A DNA stretch of 64,000 nt from contig DAINOJ010000012.1 of assembly GCA_036744005.1 (NCBI GenBank), forward strand, positions 1-64,000, in the 5' to 3' direction. The position numbers and the translations under genes were made by a program. The stretch's first letter is position 1; each line of letters begins with the position of its first letter. This stretch comes from CALCNS01 sp937897315 (GTDB lineage: Bacteria > Bacillota > JAAYKD01). A model generated the notes under the pieces. That model had not been told where the DNA came from. It worked only from the letters and a program-made list of their open reading frames with translations, and ran no database searches. This document shows, piece after piece, positions 8,704 to 17,476 of the stretch.

Positions 8704-9618
8704 TTATCCGTGAAATAAGCGTTTGGCTGTCATGGCGTCATAATATACGGCTTGCTGATCCTGGAACATCACCCGCCAAACCGGTTTAGCTTCCGCGATT
8801 TGCTCTGAGTTGAAAAAACTAAAATACCCAAACTGTATTTCTTTGACAACTAACCAGTTTTCACCCTGAAGCAGTTTTTGATCCCGTAAAGCGAGAATAT
8901 AATCGTCTTCCAGCATGCGCAACAAAATATTGGAAGCGGGCGTCATCCATTCCACTGTGCCGATTTCTCCGACAATGCGCAAAGGATTGATGGTGCATTG
9001 CCGAACCTGATCCCCTACCACAGTCACTTCTACGCTTAAATCAAAAACCGGACGGTTATTAAAGCTTCGACAATATTGAACCGTTTGACTCGATGATAAT
9101 ACACCAAGGTTCCATTGACTTTGTAAAGAGAGTCCGAAAATACTGAGTTGCAAGCGTTCTTTTAGGAATCGTTCCGCTACCGATTGGGCAAAGTCATAGG
9201 AGATGAGGGGGGAATCTTCGGTTAAGTGGATTCCATCATTATAGTAGGTCAACAATCCGCTGGCACTTAATATGGCGTTCTCCTCGCCCGATTGAACTTG
9301 GGTAAACACATTTCCGTCATGTCCGGTAGTTTGTAGAACCTGGGGAGCTTTCCCGCTGAACAGTCGATCCAAATAATCGGACATTTGGGTTTCAGCTTTT
9401 AATTGTAAAATCGAAGCTTTGGGAATTTGGCGCGGAATGGACTGCAAAAGAGTAATCTTCTCTTCCAACAAGCGGTCTCTCACCGCAGCAATGGCTACAT
9501 CTCCTCCGACACTGGCTTCCATGAGGTGCATGGGACGCAAAAAATTATAATATCCCAATACTCCGTTCAGTACCAAAAAAATCACGATGAGTACTGTTTG
9601 TGCCCGGGACCAGTTCAT
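8704..9618 (-). CDS. walI: Two-component system regulatory protein WalI (YycI)
   Basis: 304 residues with one N-terminal transmembrane helix (about residues 7-25, TVLIVIFLVLNGVLGYYNF) and a large extracytoplasmic YycI domain. In Bacillus, WalI and WalH form a membrane complex with the WalK kinase and hold its activity down. The C-terminal segment with AKPVWRVMFQDQQAVYYDAM matches the YycI fold, in which PepSY-like repeats end in a Trp-x-Val motif. The ATG has AGGAGGGG eight bases upstream. It is third of the regulators in walR-walK-walH-walI order. Confidence 0.88.
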   Translation of the reverse strand: MNWSRAQTVLIVIFLVLNGVLGYYNFLRPMHLMEASVGGDVAIAAVRDRLLEEKITLLQSIPRQIPKASILQLKAETQMSDYLDRLFSGKAPQVLQTTGHDGNVFTQVQSGEENAILSASGLLTYYNDGIHLTEDSPLISYDFAQSVAERFLKERLQLSIFGLSLQSQWNLGVLSSSQTVQYCRSFNNRPVFDLSVEVTVVGDQVRQCTINPLRIVGEIGTVEWMTPASNILLRMLEDDYILALRDQKLLQGENWLVVKEIQFGYFSFFNSEQIAEAKPVWRVMFQDQQAVYYDAMTAKRLFHG

Positions 9619-9647
9619 GGCATCCCCTCCTGTTATCGTCGCAGATG

Positions 9648-11036
9648 TTAGCGATTGGTGACTGCCGCCTGCATCCCCAAGTAGTCTCCATTCATCATAT
9701 TATAAAACAATTTGCAGCCGTTGTAAAATTCCACAATCCAAACGGCTTGTGCCTGAGTTTGATTTTCATTAAACAAAAATCCTTCGTAAATATCTCGTAA
9801 AGGCATTTCTTCTTGTGTTTGGTCCGGAAAGCGAATCTCCCATTGATTCCATACTCCCCACAGGATATAACTCGCACTCAGCGACAGGAATTGTCGTTGC
9901 GACGCCCCCAGAGTGGGTTCTGTAATCGTGAGAGATGTGACCAAACCCCCCTTGCTTTCCACTTGCAGGGTTCCCAAAACATTGCGATTCCCTTCGGTCA
10001 TGTAAATCGGTCTCCCATTGCTCACTAAGGTGTAGTAAGCAGCCGAAGCATTGGTGCCCACCTCCACTCCGTCAAATAAAATCTCAGACGTCTGTGGCCA
10101 TAATTGCATGGCATTGAGCTTTTTGCTCATCGCTTGTATGGGTTGGTGATCACTACCAATTTGCTCTGCACTTTGCTTTAATTCCAATTGTGGAAATACC
10201 TTTTCCTCCTCTGATAAGCGCATAGTCCTCAACCCGTCGTAGTAAATGACCGCATTACTAATATCGGTAAAACTGCGAATCATGGCGGTATCATCGAAGA
10301 ACCGCCCGGCCAACACATCCAAATCCAAAGTGATTGGCTTTCCGCTATCTCGCGCTGCAACGTAAGGGTTTTGACGATACGAGTAGATGGGATTTGTTGC
10401 CACAAAATCGTAAGGTGTGATATCAATTTCGGTCAAAGCATAATAAACACTGTTTTGAGTGACTTCGAGAAGGTTGTAAATAACTTCTGCTTGACTGGGC
10501 ACCGGCAGACGATAAACGAGATGGTTCTCTCCATCTTCTAGTATTACGTAATCATTTTGGTATCCACTAATATAAAGACGATTGACCATAGGTAGGTTGG
10601 TTTCTTCCCCAATCAATTCAATTTGCAAGACCTCACAGAAATGTTTTAGGGAGATGGGAGCCGGTAAGATCATGTCTATACCCACTTCGGCAAAAGTCCA
10701 GCTAGCTTTGTCTACTACAGTCAGATCCTTTGGATCGAGGTGTTCCAAGGTTTTTAGGCTGCCTTTGAGTACCGTACTCCATATGGTTTGATAATAAGCA
10801 GAACTGGAGCGCAATAACGCCAAATCGCCATTGGGCAAATGAGCAATCATACGGGGAGGAGCGATGACGCGAACGGGATCTTGATTCAAGCTGGTGGAAG
10901 CCGCATTCTCTTCGGGTGCTTGAACTTTTCGATAGGTGTCTTGGCTCTGGTTCATTAAGATGGTAAATTGCCATAAACTTATAGCAACCAAAACGATAAG
11001 CAACGGCGTACGGATTCTCTGCAAAATACGTTCCAT
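9648..11036 (-). CDS. walH: Two-component system regulatory protein WalH (YycH)
   Basis: 462 residues from the ATG at 11036, which has GGAGATAT upstream; a longer in-frame GTG/TTG-type start overlaps walK and is less likely. One transmembrane helix near residues 8-24 (TPLLIVLVAISLWQFTILM) is followed by an extracellular YycH domain. The C-terminal part (QAVWIVEFYNGCKLFYNMM) shows the same PepSY-like ending as WalI. In Bacillus it restrains WalK together with WalI. The gene starts 2 nt after the walK stop, so translation is probably coupled. Confidence 0.88.
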   Translation of the reverse strand: MERILQRIRTPLLIVLVAISLWQFTILMNQSQDTYRKVQAPEENAASTSLNQDPVRVIAPPRMIAHLPNGDLALLRSSSAYYQTIWSTVLKGSLKTLEHLDPKDLTVVDKASWTFAEVGIDMILPAPISLKHFCEVLQIELIGEETNLPMVNRLYISGYQNDYVILEDGENHLVYRLPVPSQAEVIYNLLEVTQNSVYYALTEIDITPYDFVATNPIYSYRQNPYVAARDSGKPITLDLDVLAGRFFDDTAMIRSFTDISNAVIYYDGLRTMRLSEEEKVFPQLELKQSAEQIGSDHQPIQAMSKKLNAMQLWPQTSEILFDGVEVGTNASAAYYTLVSNGRPIYMTEGNRNVLGTLQVESKGGLVTSLTITEPTLGASQRQFLSLSASYILWGVWNQWEIRFPDQTQEEMPLRDIYEGFLFNENQTQAQAVWIVEFYNGCKLFYNMMNGDYLGMQAAVTNR

Positions 11037-11038
11037 GG

Positions 11039-12979
11039 CTATATCTCCGCTCCGAAGTGCTCGGGCTTGGGGAACCATATCCGCACCGTTGTTCCAAATC
11101 CATATTCGCTGTCCAAATGTATGCGCCCACCATGACTGTCTACAATTTGGCGAGCAATGGATAAGCCCAGTCCATTTCCACCTCGTTCTCTTGAACGAGC
11201 TTTATCCACCCGATAAAAGCGTTCGAATAACCGAGCCATTGCCTCTTTGGGGATACCTATCCCAGTATCCTCAACCACAATTTCATTACCTTCTTCTCGA
11301 GCGGTTAAGGTAAGGGTAATTCTGCCTTTGGCGGGAGTGTACAAATTGGCATTCGCCAAAATATTAATGAGCACTTGTTGAATTTTATCTTGCGCAGCGT
11401 AGATTTTAACTTCGCTTTCCGGCAGTAGTATGCTAAAGTCCTGCTCTTTTGAAGCAAATTGAGGGCTCATGACGTCGGCAACGTTACGTACAATTTCCTT
11501 CAGGTCTTGGATAAAGTATGGTTCGCGTTTAGAAATGCTGTCCAAACGAGTCAAATACAGAAGATCGTTTACCAAACGAGTCATGCGGTCGGTTTCGTTG
11601 ATGACAACACCCAAAAAGCGTTGAGCCAGCTCCGGTTCCTCCAATGCGCCATCTTTTAAGGTTTCTACATAGGTTCTCACCGTGGTTAAAGGAGTGCGTA
11701 GCTCGTGAGAAACATTGGCAACGAAATCGCGGCGCATTTCTTCCAGTTTGTTTTCTTCTGTCATATCCAGCAATACTATAACCACCCCGGAGCATTCATT
11801 GCTTCTTGTGGAAAAAGGTGCAGCATGTGAGCGCAAAATCAAATCCTCTGCTTCCTGCTGACTTACTTTCACCTCTTTGGTTACTGTCTCGTTTAACATC
11901 AGTGCCTGTCTCCAGGCAAAATCGTAGGTGTCAGGTGGTAACAATTCGTCTAAAGGTCTGTTGGTCGTTTCACCGGAGATACGAAACATGGCACTAGCAG
12001 CTGGATTCATATGGATGATTTGACCTAGATTGTCAATCGCAATGACACCCTCTGTCATAAAGTTCAACATCGCTTCCATTTTGCTTTTTTCATCCGCAAT
12101 TTCTTCCAAAGTATCGCGCAACCGCAGAGTGAGGGTGTTAAACGTTTTTCCCAGTTCACCAACCTCGTCTTCCGATTGTATATTGATTTGACTGTTAAAG
12201 TCACCCGCTGCCATTTCTTTCGCTCTTGCGTTGAGGACACGAACCGGGCCGGTAATGGTGCCTGCTAGTCCGGAAGCAACCAAGGCGATGATGATCATAG
12301 AGCCAAAGGTCGCAGCGACCACCAAAGAACGGACATGACCTAAATTGCTGGCAATGCCACTGATTCCACTTTCAACGTAAATCAACCCGAGTATGGTCCC
12401 CTCATAGCTCACCGGAAACGTGAGAATTTTCATATCCTGAGTGGTTTTGTCCGGCTTTACATATTGAATTCTGGTTTCTTTGGATTCTCCGCTCAAAAGG
12501 GTTTGATTCAATAACGAATAATCTACAAATTCCAAAACATTGATACCTACAGTTTTCGCAACGGGTTTCAAATCGGAATCCAGAACTGCCAGTTGAAAAC
12601 TATCTCCCTGAGTCTCTCGCTCCAACGGAGCGGAAGCCCGAACTAAAATGCTGAGATTTTCCTGTAACACCACCATGGTTGCTGCAAAATCATCTCGCTG
12701 CTTCTGCAAAGCTGCTAGTGCTGCCGGTGAATAGGCTTCATCGGCTTTCATCTCTGTGATTTGACGGTCTAAATCCTTGAGCGTGCGATCGCGTAGCAAA
12801 AATTCCCGGGCCGAGAATTGCAGGGGAAATGTTGCCTGCTCCATGGTCCGGGTATGCGTTTCGTTATAAAAGCTTTCCAGGCTAACCCATAGATATAGCC
12901 CTATAAAAAGCATGGCTGCCATCATGAGGAATAACATAATCACAATCATGCGACTGCGGATCGATTTAAACCAACTCAT
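11039..12979 (-). CDS. walK: Sensor histidine kinase WalK (YycG)
   Basis: 646 residues. Domain order: TM1 about 11-32, extracellular sensor about 33-217, TM2 about 218-240, HAMP about 241-294, PAS about 302-405, HisKA with phospho-acceptor His425 in NVSHELRTP, then a HATPase_c domain with DTGIGIP and GGNGLGLSIARQI. It phosphorylates WalR in response to wall status (lipid II or a related signal in Bacillus). The single PAS and HAMP match WalK. The ATG is preceded by AAGGGGCG. It sits 24 nt after walR in a classic regulator-kinase pair. Confidence 0.94.
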   Translation of the reverse strand: MSWFKSIRSRMIVIMLFLMMAAMLFIGLYLWVSLESFYNETHTRTMEQATFPLQFSAREFLLRDRTLKDLDRQITEMKADEAYSPAALAALQKQRDDFAATMVVLQENLSILVRASAPLERETQGDSFQLAVLDSDLKPVAKTVGINVLEFVDYSLLNQTLLSGESKETRIQYVKPDKTTQDMKILTFPVSYEGTILGLIYVESGISGIASNLGHVRSLVVAATFGSMIIIALVASGLAGTITGPVRVLNARAKEMAAGDFNSQINIQSEDEVGELGKTFNTLTLRLRDTLEEIADEKSKMEAMLNFMTEGVIAIDNLGQIIHMNPAASAMFRISGETTNRPLDELLPPDTYDFAWRQALMLNETVTKEVKVSQQEAEDLILRSHAAPFSTRSNECSGVVIVLLDMTEENKLEEMRRDFVANVSHELRTPLTTVRTYVETLKDGALEEPELAQRFLGVVINETDRMTRLVNDLLYLTRLDSISKREPYFIQDLKEIVRNVADVMSPQFASKEQDFSILLPESEVKIYAAQDKIQQVLINILANANLYTPAKGRITLTLTAREEGNEIVVEDTGIGIPKEAMARLFERFYRVDKARSRERGGNGLGLSIARQIVDSHGGRIHLDSEYGFGTTVRIWFPKPEHFGAEI

Positions 12980-13003
12980 GGATTGTCGCCCCTTTATTTC
13001 GCG

Positions 13004-13720
13004 TTACGAGCCTTTCGGGTTGAATAAATACCCGACTCCGCGACGGGTTTCAATGTATTGGGGGGAAGAAGGGTCGATTTCCACTTTTTCACGAAGCCTT
13101 CGCACCGTGACGTCGACGGTACGACCGTCGCCAAAAAACTCAAATCCCCATACCTTTTGTAACAATTCATCTCTGGAAAACACCCGCCCGCTGTTTTGAG
13201 CCAGGAATTTTAGTAATTCAAACTCGCGAAGGGTCAAGTCCAGTTTTTTACCAGAGCGCCGAGCTTCCACTAAATCTAAATCAATAATCAATTCGCTAAA
13301 CTCCAAACAATTGGATTGCACTTCACCGCTTGCTGTCACCGTGGGCATGCCGAATCCTTTGCTACGGCGTAAAAAGGCCTTGATTCTTGCCGATAATTCC
13401 CGGACACTAAAAGGTTTGGTAATGTAATCGTCTGCACCGGCGTTTAATCCGTTGACTAAGTCCAATTCGTTATCCTTCGCTGTTAACATGATGATGGGTA
13501 TGGTCAAATCTTTGCGTAATTGCCGGCACACACTCACTCCGTCCAACTTAGGTAGCATGATGTCCAACAGAATCAGCTCCGGCTGAAATTCGGAAGCCAT
13601 AGTAAGTGCGTCTTCACCATCGTAGGCAATTTCCACCCGATAACCATCTTTTTCGAGATTGTACTTAATAATCTCTGCAATGGGTTTTTCGTCTTCCACT
13701 ACTAAAATTCGTTCTGCCAT
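13004..13720 (-). CDS. walR: Response regulator WalR (YycF), OmpR family
   Basis: 238 residues from ATG 13720, which has AAGGAGGTG upstream; an in-frame start nine codons earlier lacks a ribosome site. The receiver domain has the acidic pair near Glu9-Asp10 and phospho-acceptor Asp53 (LLDIMLPKLDG). The C-terminal winged helix carries the OmpR-type GDGRTVDVTVRRLREKVE. WalR controls autolysins and wall synthesis genes in low-GC Gram-positives, binding TGTWAH-N5-TGTWAH repeats. One such repeat is present at 15385-15401 in front of the M23 peptidase gene. walR leads the operon and is separated from that peptidase by a terminator. Confidence 0.95.
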   Translation of the reverse strand: MAERILVVEDEKPIAEIIKYNLEKDGYRVEIAYDGEDALTMASEFQPELILLDIMLPKLDGVSVCRQLRKDLTIPIIMLTAKDNELDLVNGLNAGADDYITKPFSVRELSARIKAFLRRSKGFGMPTVTASGEVQSNCLEFSELIIDLDLVEARRSGKKLDLTLREFELLKFLAQNSGRVFSRDELLQKVWGFEFFGDGRTVDVTVRRLREKVEIDPSSPQYIETRRGVGYLFNPKGS

Positions 13721-13789
13721 TTGGGGTAACACCTCCTTGAACTGCAAAGGTAATATTTCGCGATGCAGGGACTTCTTCCCTTCTTATAT

Positions 13790-13822
13790 AAAAAACCGGC
13801 AACCTTTTCTCAAGGTTGCCGG
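13790..13822 (-). terminator. Terminator between the M23 peptidase gene and walR
   Basis: Perfect 11-bp stem CCGGCAACCTT / AAGGTTGCCGG with a 5-nt loop followed on the minus strand by TTTTTTATA. It separates the upstream peptidase transcript from walR. Confidence 0.9.
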
Positions 13823-13836
13823 ACTTTCTGCGGTAG

Positions 13837-15330
13837 TTATGGCAAATAGTAATAGGGATTGACGCGTGCACCATTGACATGAATTTCAAAATGCAAATGC
13901 GTTCCAAAGCTATAGCCGGTATTGCCTTCAATACCAATGGCATCACCTTGCCGCACCGCCTGACCATATGAAACCAAAATCGAACTCAAATGCCCGTAAC
14001 GGGTGACATAGCCATTGTTATGGTTAATTGTCACAAAATATCCTAACCCGAAATAATCGTATCCGGCATCTGTGACAACTCCAGAGTCCGCAGCCATAAC
14101 CGTTCCACGACCATACCCGGAAGCAATATCAATACCACGATGATATCCATATTCATACCAGCCATACCCTGCGGTGACATTCCCCCACATAGGCCAAATA
14201 AAGGTGCCTGTTCCAACTCCATAGGGGATTTGGGTTCCTTTGACGATGACTCGAGTAACGGGTTCTTGAATAATATTCAAACCCAATGAGACTCGGCTTA
14301 CTTCTTCGCCGTTTTGGCGAACGATGGCAAACTCCTCTGCCTTAAGCCCGTTTTGTCCAGCCACAAGTTCTTGGACATCGGTCACATACAGGTTGTCTGA
14401 GTAACGCGTCTCGGTTTCATACGGTATGACCGATTCTTCACGAGTGGTTTCATTGGTCACAACCCCTACAATAGGTTCTGCTTGAGTAATGACCAACTGA
14501 TCGCCAGGTTGCAAATAAGCCGCTTCCGGATTCTTTGCCAAGAGTTCGTCCACACTAATAGATTGAGACATCGCAATGTCCCATAAGGTGTCCCCGGCTG
14601 CAATGGTCACGACTTGTCGCTTTTCGGAACCGGAAACCATGAGTGAGGTGGCTTCGCTAATGGTTTTGATATTGCTTAGTTCAACCACTTCTCGACGAAC
14701 TGTTAATTCGTCCGTGAATTGCGCTTGTAAGGTTTCGATGCCTTTGTTATTACCCGTGTAGAACATCTTAACATTATCTAATACCTGATTCACATCTGCA
14801 GACGTTGCTAAAGCAATAGAGACTTTATCGGCGACACGAATCACCGAGGCTTGGGCTTTCACCGTCACATGTTGTAGTAACTCGGTTTTCAACTGTTCTA
14901 CACTAGTTAAACTACTTTTTTGACGAATCGGATAATACGAAACAGCCGGGTCTATGACCAGTTGATAAGGTGCATCACCTTTCTTTTCAGAAAGGTAATC
15001 CTTCACAATTTGTTCCACCACAGCGGTAGAACGCACCGTTCCTATAGTTGCATCTTCTACCCGAACTTGGTAGACAACGCGTGGGAATGCGGCTCCCGCC
15101 ATAATGAAGCTAGTCATTAGTACGGCGACAAGGGTATGCGCGATTCTCTTTTGCCTAGAGTAATAAGAGTAACGCAACTTTTGCCAAAGTAATTTTTGTT
15201 GATTCCAAATCGGTTGGACAATTCTCTTCTTTGCGAGCTTACGCTCCATAATAGCCAATTCAGGAGAAAGGATGTGGTCCAGGGTTCTTCTGACTTGCCG
15301 CAGTCCTTCTCTTATAAAGTTTTGAATCAA
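13837..15330 (-). CDS. Secreted/membrane-anchored M23 peptidase with LysM and G5 domains
   Basis: 497 residues if started at the TTG at 15330, which has AAAGGGGG nine bases upstream; the longer ATG at 15411 overlaps the promoter and has no ribosome site. A basic N-terminal segment precedes one membrane helix (HTLVAVLMTSFIMAGAAFP). Next come a LysM domain (VTIAAGDTLWDIAMSQS, LQPGDQLVIT) and a G5-type domain (EESVIPYETETRYSD). The C-terminal M23 endopeptidase has zinc ligands in YHRGIDIA and HLHFEIHVNG. It probably cuts peptidoglycan cross-bridges during growth. The WalR-like repeat over its promoter suggests control by the neighbouring WalRK system. Ends with Tyr-rich NPYYYLP, common in this family. 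Confidence 0.9.
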   Translation of the reverse strand: MIQNFIREGLRQVRRTLDHILSPELAIMERKLAKKRIVQPIWNQQKLLWQKLRYSYYSRQKRIAHTLVAVLMTSFIMAGAAFPRVVYQVRVEDATIGTVRSTAVVEQIVKDYLSEKKGDAPYQLVIDPAVSYYPIRQKSSLTSVEQLKTELLQHVTVKAQASVIRVADKVSIALATSADVNQVLDNVKMFYTGNNKGIETLQAQFTDELTVRREVVELSNIKTISEATSLMVSGSEKRQVVTIAAGDTLWDIAMSQSISVDELLAKNPEAAYLQPGDQLVITQAEPIVGVVTNETTREESVIPYETETRYSDNLYVTDVQELVAGQNGLKAEEFAIVRQNGEEVSRVSLGLNIIQEPVTRVIVKGTQIPYGVGTGTFIWPMWGNVTAGYGWYEYGYHRGIDIASGYGRGTVMAADSGVVTDAGYDYFGLGYFVTINHNNGYVTRYGHLSSILVSYGQAVRQGDAIGIEGNTGYSFGTHLHFEIHVNGARVNPYYYLP

Positions 15331-15382
15331 AAGGAAAGACCCCCTTTGGCGGATACGCATCAGCATGCGACATTCTGGATTG

Positions 15383-15411
15383 ATTGTAACCTGATTGTAA
15401 TGAAAAATCAA
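15383..15411 (-). promoter_or_regulatory. Promoter of the M23 peptidase gene overlapped by a WalR-type direct repeat
   Basis: On the minus strand TTGATT (15406-15411) and TACAAT (15383-15388) are 17 bp apart. The plus strand at 15385-15401 reads TGTAAC-CTGAT-TGTAAT, an exact match to the Bacillus WalR consensus TGTWAH-N5-TGTWAH. The box covers the spacer and -10, in antisense orientation to the gene, an arrangement that would favour repression. Confidence 0.6.
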
Positions 15412-15828
15412 GCTTTTTGTTCTTTTTCAGTAGAGGATGATGGCTCAAAAAAATTTAACTGTCCTTGCGCTAAAATTCAGCTTATTTTCGGCGCATAAAA
15501 CGCTTATACCTTAATTTTAACCGGATAAAATGAAACATCAAAACGAAATTTAGGATGTTTATGACATGATTTTTCGAATCACAAACATGCCTACCGAATC
15601 TGCCCAGCTGTATTTATTTGTAGATTTTTGTGACATAAGCAATATGGACTCTCTCGCATACTCTGAAGAACAAAAAAATTATCATTACAATCTGGTCATA
15701 TTTCTGTAATAATTGACTTTTGATTGTTCGCCACCCCATATTTAGCTGTATTTGACTTGTGACTTCAAAAAATTTACTATATATGGTGTTGAATGTTTAT
15801 TTCCTTCCTCCACCTTGAATTTAGGTAT
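15412..15828. other. Non-coding AT-rich spacer between the M23 gene and the tRNA pair
   Basis: About 417 bp without a plausible gene on either strand. No ribosome site with a conserved-looking frame, no tRNA-like fold and no long repeat was seen. It separates the minus-strand wal region from the tRNA transcription unit. Confidence 0.6.
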
Positions 15829-15862
15829 AAAAAAAGCAGAGTCATCTGAACGATGACTCTGC
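15829..15862 (-). terminator. Terminator of the tRNA-Thr/tRNA-Gly transcript
   Basis: Perfect stem GCAGAGTCAT / ATGACTCTGC with a 7-nt loop, followed on the minus strand by TTTTTTATA, directly after tRNA-Gly. Confidence 0.92.
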
Positions 15863-15867
15863 ACTCT

Positions 15868-15942
15868 TGGAGCGGAAGACGGGATTCGAACCCGCAACAT
15901 TCAGCTTGGGAAGCTGACGCTCTACCGTTGAACTACTTCCGC
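15868..15942 (-). tRNA. tRNA-Gly (anticodon CCC)
   Basis: Minus-strand cloverleaf with acceptor GCGGAAG/CTTCCGC, T arm containing GTTCGAATC, anticodon stem TCAGC/GCTGA and loop TTCCCAA, giving anticodon CCC for GGG codons. The CCA end is encoded (15868-15870 read in reverse). Confidence 0.95.
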
Positions 15943-15948
15943 ATAATT

Positions 15949-16023
15949 TGGAGCCAGTGATAGGATTCGAACCTACAACCTACTGATTACAAATCAGTTG
16001 CGCTGCCGTTGCGCCACACTGGC
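15949..16023 (-). tRNA. tRNA-Thr (anticodon TGT)
   Basis: Minus-strand cloverleaf with acceptor GCCAGTG/CACTGGC, T arm with GTTCGAATC, anticodon stem ACTGA/TCAGT and loop TTTGTAA, giving anticodon TGT for ACA (and wobble) codons. CCA is encoded. It is 6 nt upstream of tRNA-Gly and shares its transcript. Confidence 0.95.
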
Positions 16024-16043
16024 TTGCCTCATGGACAAGCTAT

Positions 16044-16072
16044 AATATATCCAAAAACGTCGTATCTGTCAA
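16044..16072 (-). promoter_or_regulatory. Promoter of the tRNA pair
   Basis: Minus strand TTGACA (16067-16072), 17-bp spacer, TATATT (16044-16049), about 20 bp before the 5' end of tRNA-Thr. Near-consensus strength fits a stable-RNA promoter. Confidence 0.85.
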
Positions 16073-16144
16073 GTGAGTTTTTCACTAGGACAATTTTCCA
16101 TAACTTTCTTTATCTGAACCTTTCCATTAGTAACCGCTTTGTGG

Positions 16145-16150
16145 TATACT
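16145..16150 (+). promoter_or_regulatory. Extended -10 element for the O-acylation operon
   Basis: TGGTATACT, an extended -10 (TGn-TATACT), lies 35 bp before the TTG start of the SGNH gene. No convincing -35 was seen, as is usual for extended -10 promoters. Confidence 0.5.
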
Positions 16151-16184
16151 GTGCTTTGGATATTTGTAAAGGGAAGTGATCTAA

Positions 16185-16925
16185 TTGAAGCGAAATCGAA
16201 TTCTTTCCTGGCTCGGGTTCAGCCTAGTATTGTCGTTGCTGTTTTCCGAATCCTTTCTAGCAGCAGTCAGCCTGCGAAAGAGAGACGATTCTCTACAATT
16301 ACCCGACCGTCCTGCTTTAGCTATAAAACATAAGCCGCAGCGAACTGCTCAGGATTTTTTGATGGCCGAAACCAAAGAGACCAGCGAACATTCTTTTTTT
16401 CAAACCGCTGCCTTTATCGGGGATTCGATTACCCAAGGGTTAACCCTCTTGGAGGCCTTCGATACCCGTCCCATCATGGCCAATTTGGGCTTAACTTTAG
16501 CCAAAGCCAAAAACAACCTGGAAGATTGGAAAGCAGATCGTGTGGAAACTATTTTTATTCTCTTGGGTATTAATGATATGACGTACTATGATATGGACAT
16601 CGAAACCTATATCACTCGATACGATGATTTGCTGAGTGCACTACGAGAACGTTTTCCAACGGCCGTTCTTGTGGTTCAATCCATACTACCTGTAGCAAGC
16701 ACTTATAATCACCCCAAAATCAACAACGAGATCATCACTACCTTTAATGCTGCTTTGAAAGAATATTGTTTGCAACACGAGGTTTTGTTTGCAGAAATAT
16801 GTCAACCCTTCTGTTTGGAAGATGGTAGCCTAAATCCGAATTTCAGTCCCGATGGTTTACATTTATTCTACCAATTCTACGGAGCTTGGCTGGCTCAATT
16901 GGAGTACATCGTCGAGTATTCTTAA
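16185..16925 (+). CDS. SGNH/GDSL-family hydrolase or acyl-esterase, membrane-anchored or secreted
   Basis: 246 residues starting at TTG with GGGAAGTG upstream. An N-terminal hydrophobic signal/anchor (about residues 8-27) precedes an SGNH domain: block I FIGDSITQG (Ser81), block III GINDMT (Asn), and the C-terminal Asp/His pair in SPDGLHLFY. Such enzymes remove or transfer acyl groups on extracellular glycans. It is the first gene of a four-gene plus-strand operon with a DUF4358 lipoprotein, an MBOAT O-acyltransferase and a DHHW protein. A role in O-acetylation of a surface polymer is therefore the best inference; no substrate can be read from sequence. Confidence 0.82.
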   Translation: MKRNRILSWLGFSLVLSLLFSESFLAAVSLRKRDDSLQLPDRPALAIKHKPQRTAQDFLMAETKETSEHSFFQTAAFIGDSITQGLTLLEAFDTRPIMANLGLTLAKAKNNLEDWKADRVETIFILLGINDMTYYDMDIETYITRYDDLLSALRERFPTAVLVVQSILPVASTYNHPKINNEIITTFNAALKEYCLQHEVLFAEICQPFCLEDGSLNPNFSPDGLHLFYQFYGAWLAQLEYIVEYS

Positions 16926-16953
16926 TAGGTCTTTAGAAGAAAGGTGGTCGCAC

Positions 16954-17460
16954 ATGAGACATACTTCACGTTGGATTCTTTTTCTTGTTTTTGCCCTTTT
17001 GCTCTCAGGCTGCCAACAGACCGTCCAGGAACCACCGACGACACCAACACTCGAGCAAAATGAACCCAAATTAGGCCATCTCGCCGAACAGTTGCTCAAA
17101 GTCGGAAAGTTCCCGGAAATGTTAGCGTTAAGCTCTTCTCGTTTAAGCAAGTTTTACGATATTGACGCCTCTCTTTTAGACTCCTTTGCTATTTATGTTT
17201 GCGCAGAAGCGATTATCAGCGATGAAATCATTCTGGTTCGTGCCAAAAACGAATCGGATGTCAAGGATATCCAAAAGAAAATCGAGAAGCGCCTTGCCAC
17301 TCAGAAAGAGAGCTTTGATAGCTATTTGCCGGCAGAAGGTGAGAAAATTGCCCAGGTTGTGTCGCATGCAAGTGGCAGAGATCTAGTCTATATTGTTTGT
17401 GCCAAAGATCAAATTGAACCACTCTCAAAGCTCATTGAACAGGCATATCAGAACAAATAA
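16954..17460 (+). CDS. DUF4358 family lipoprotein
   Basis: 168 residues. The signal peptide ends in the lipobox LLLSGC, with lipidation expected at the Cys about residue 19. The rest fits DUF4358, a small domain found in Firmicutes next to MBOAT and DHHW/SGNH genes and without a known activity. The ATG at 16954 has AGAAAGGTGG upstream; a longer frame that overlaps the SGNH gene is not needed. Located 28 nt after the SGNH stop and 16 nt before the MBOAT gene, so co-transcription is very likely. Its job may be scaffolding or polymer binding on the outer membrane face, but that is inference. Confidence 0.72.
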   Translation: MRHTSRWILFLVFALLLSGCQQTVQEPPTTPTLEQNEPKLGHLAEQLLKVGKFPEMLALSSSRLSKFYDIDASLLDSFAIYVCAEAIISDEIILVRAKNESDVKDIQKKIEKRLATQKESFDSYLPAEGEKIAQVVSHASGRDLVYIVCAKDQIEPLSKLIEQAYQNK

Positions 17461-17476
17461 ATGAGGTGCAGCCCAC

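Noticed and set aside
10702..11133. 143-residue minus-strand frame over walH/walK
   Set aside because: Out-of-frame overlap of two well-supported genes; no ribosome site.
15231..15411. ATG at 15411 as the start of the M23 peptidase
   Set aside because: It lies at the -35 of the predicted promoter and has no ribosome site; TTG 15330 has AAAGGGGG upstream.
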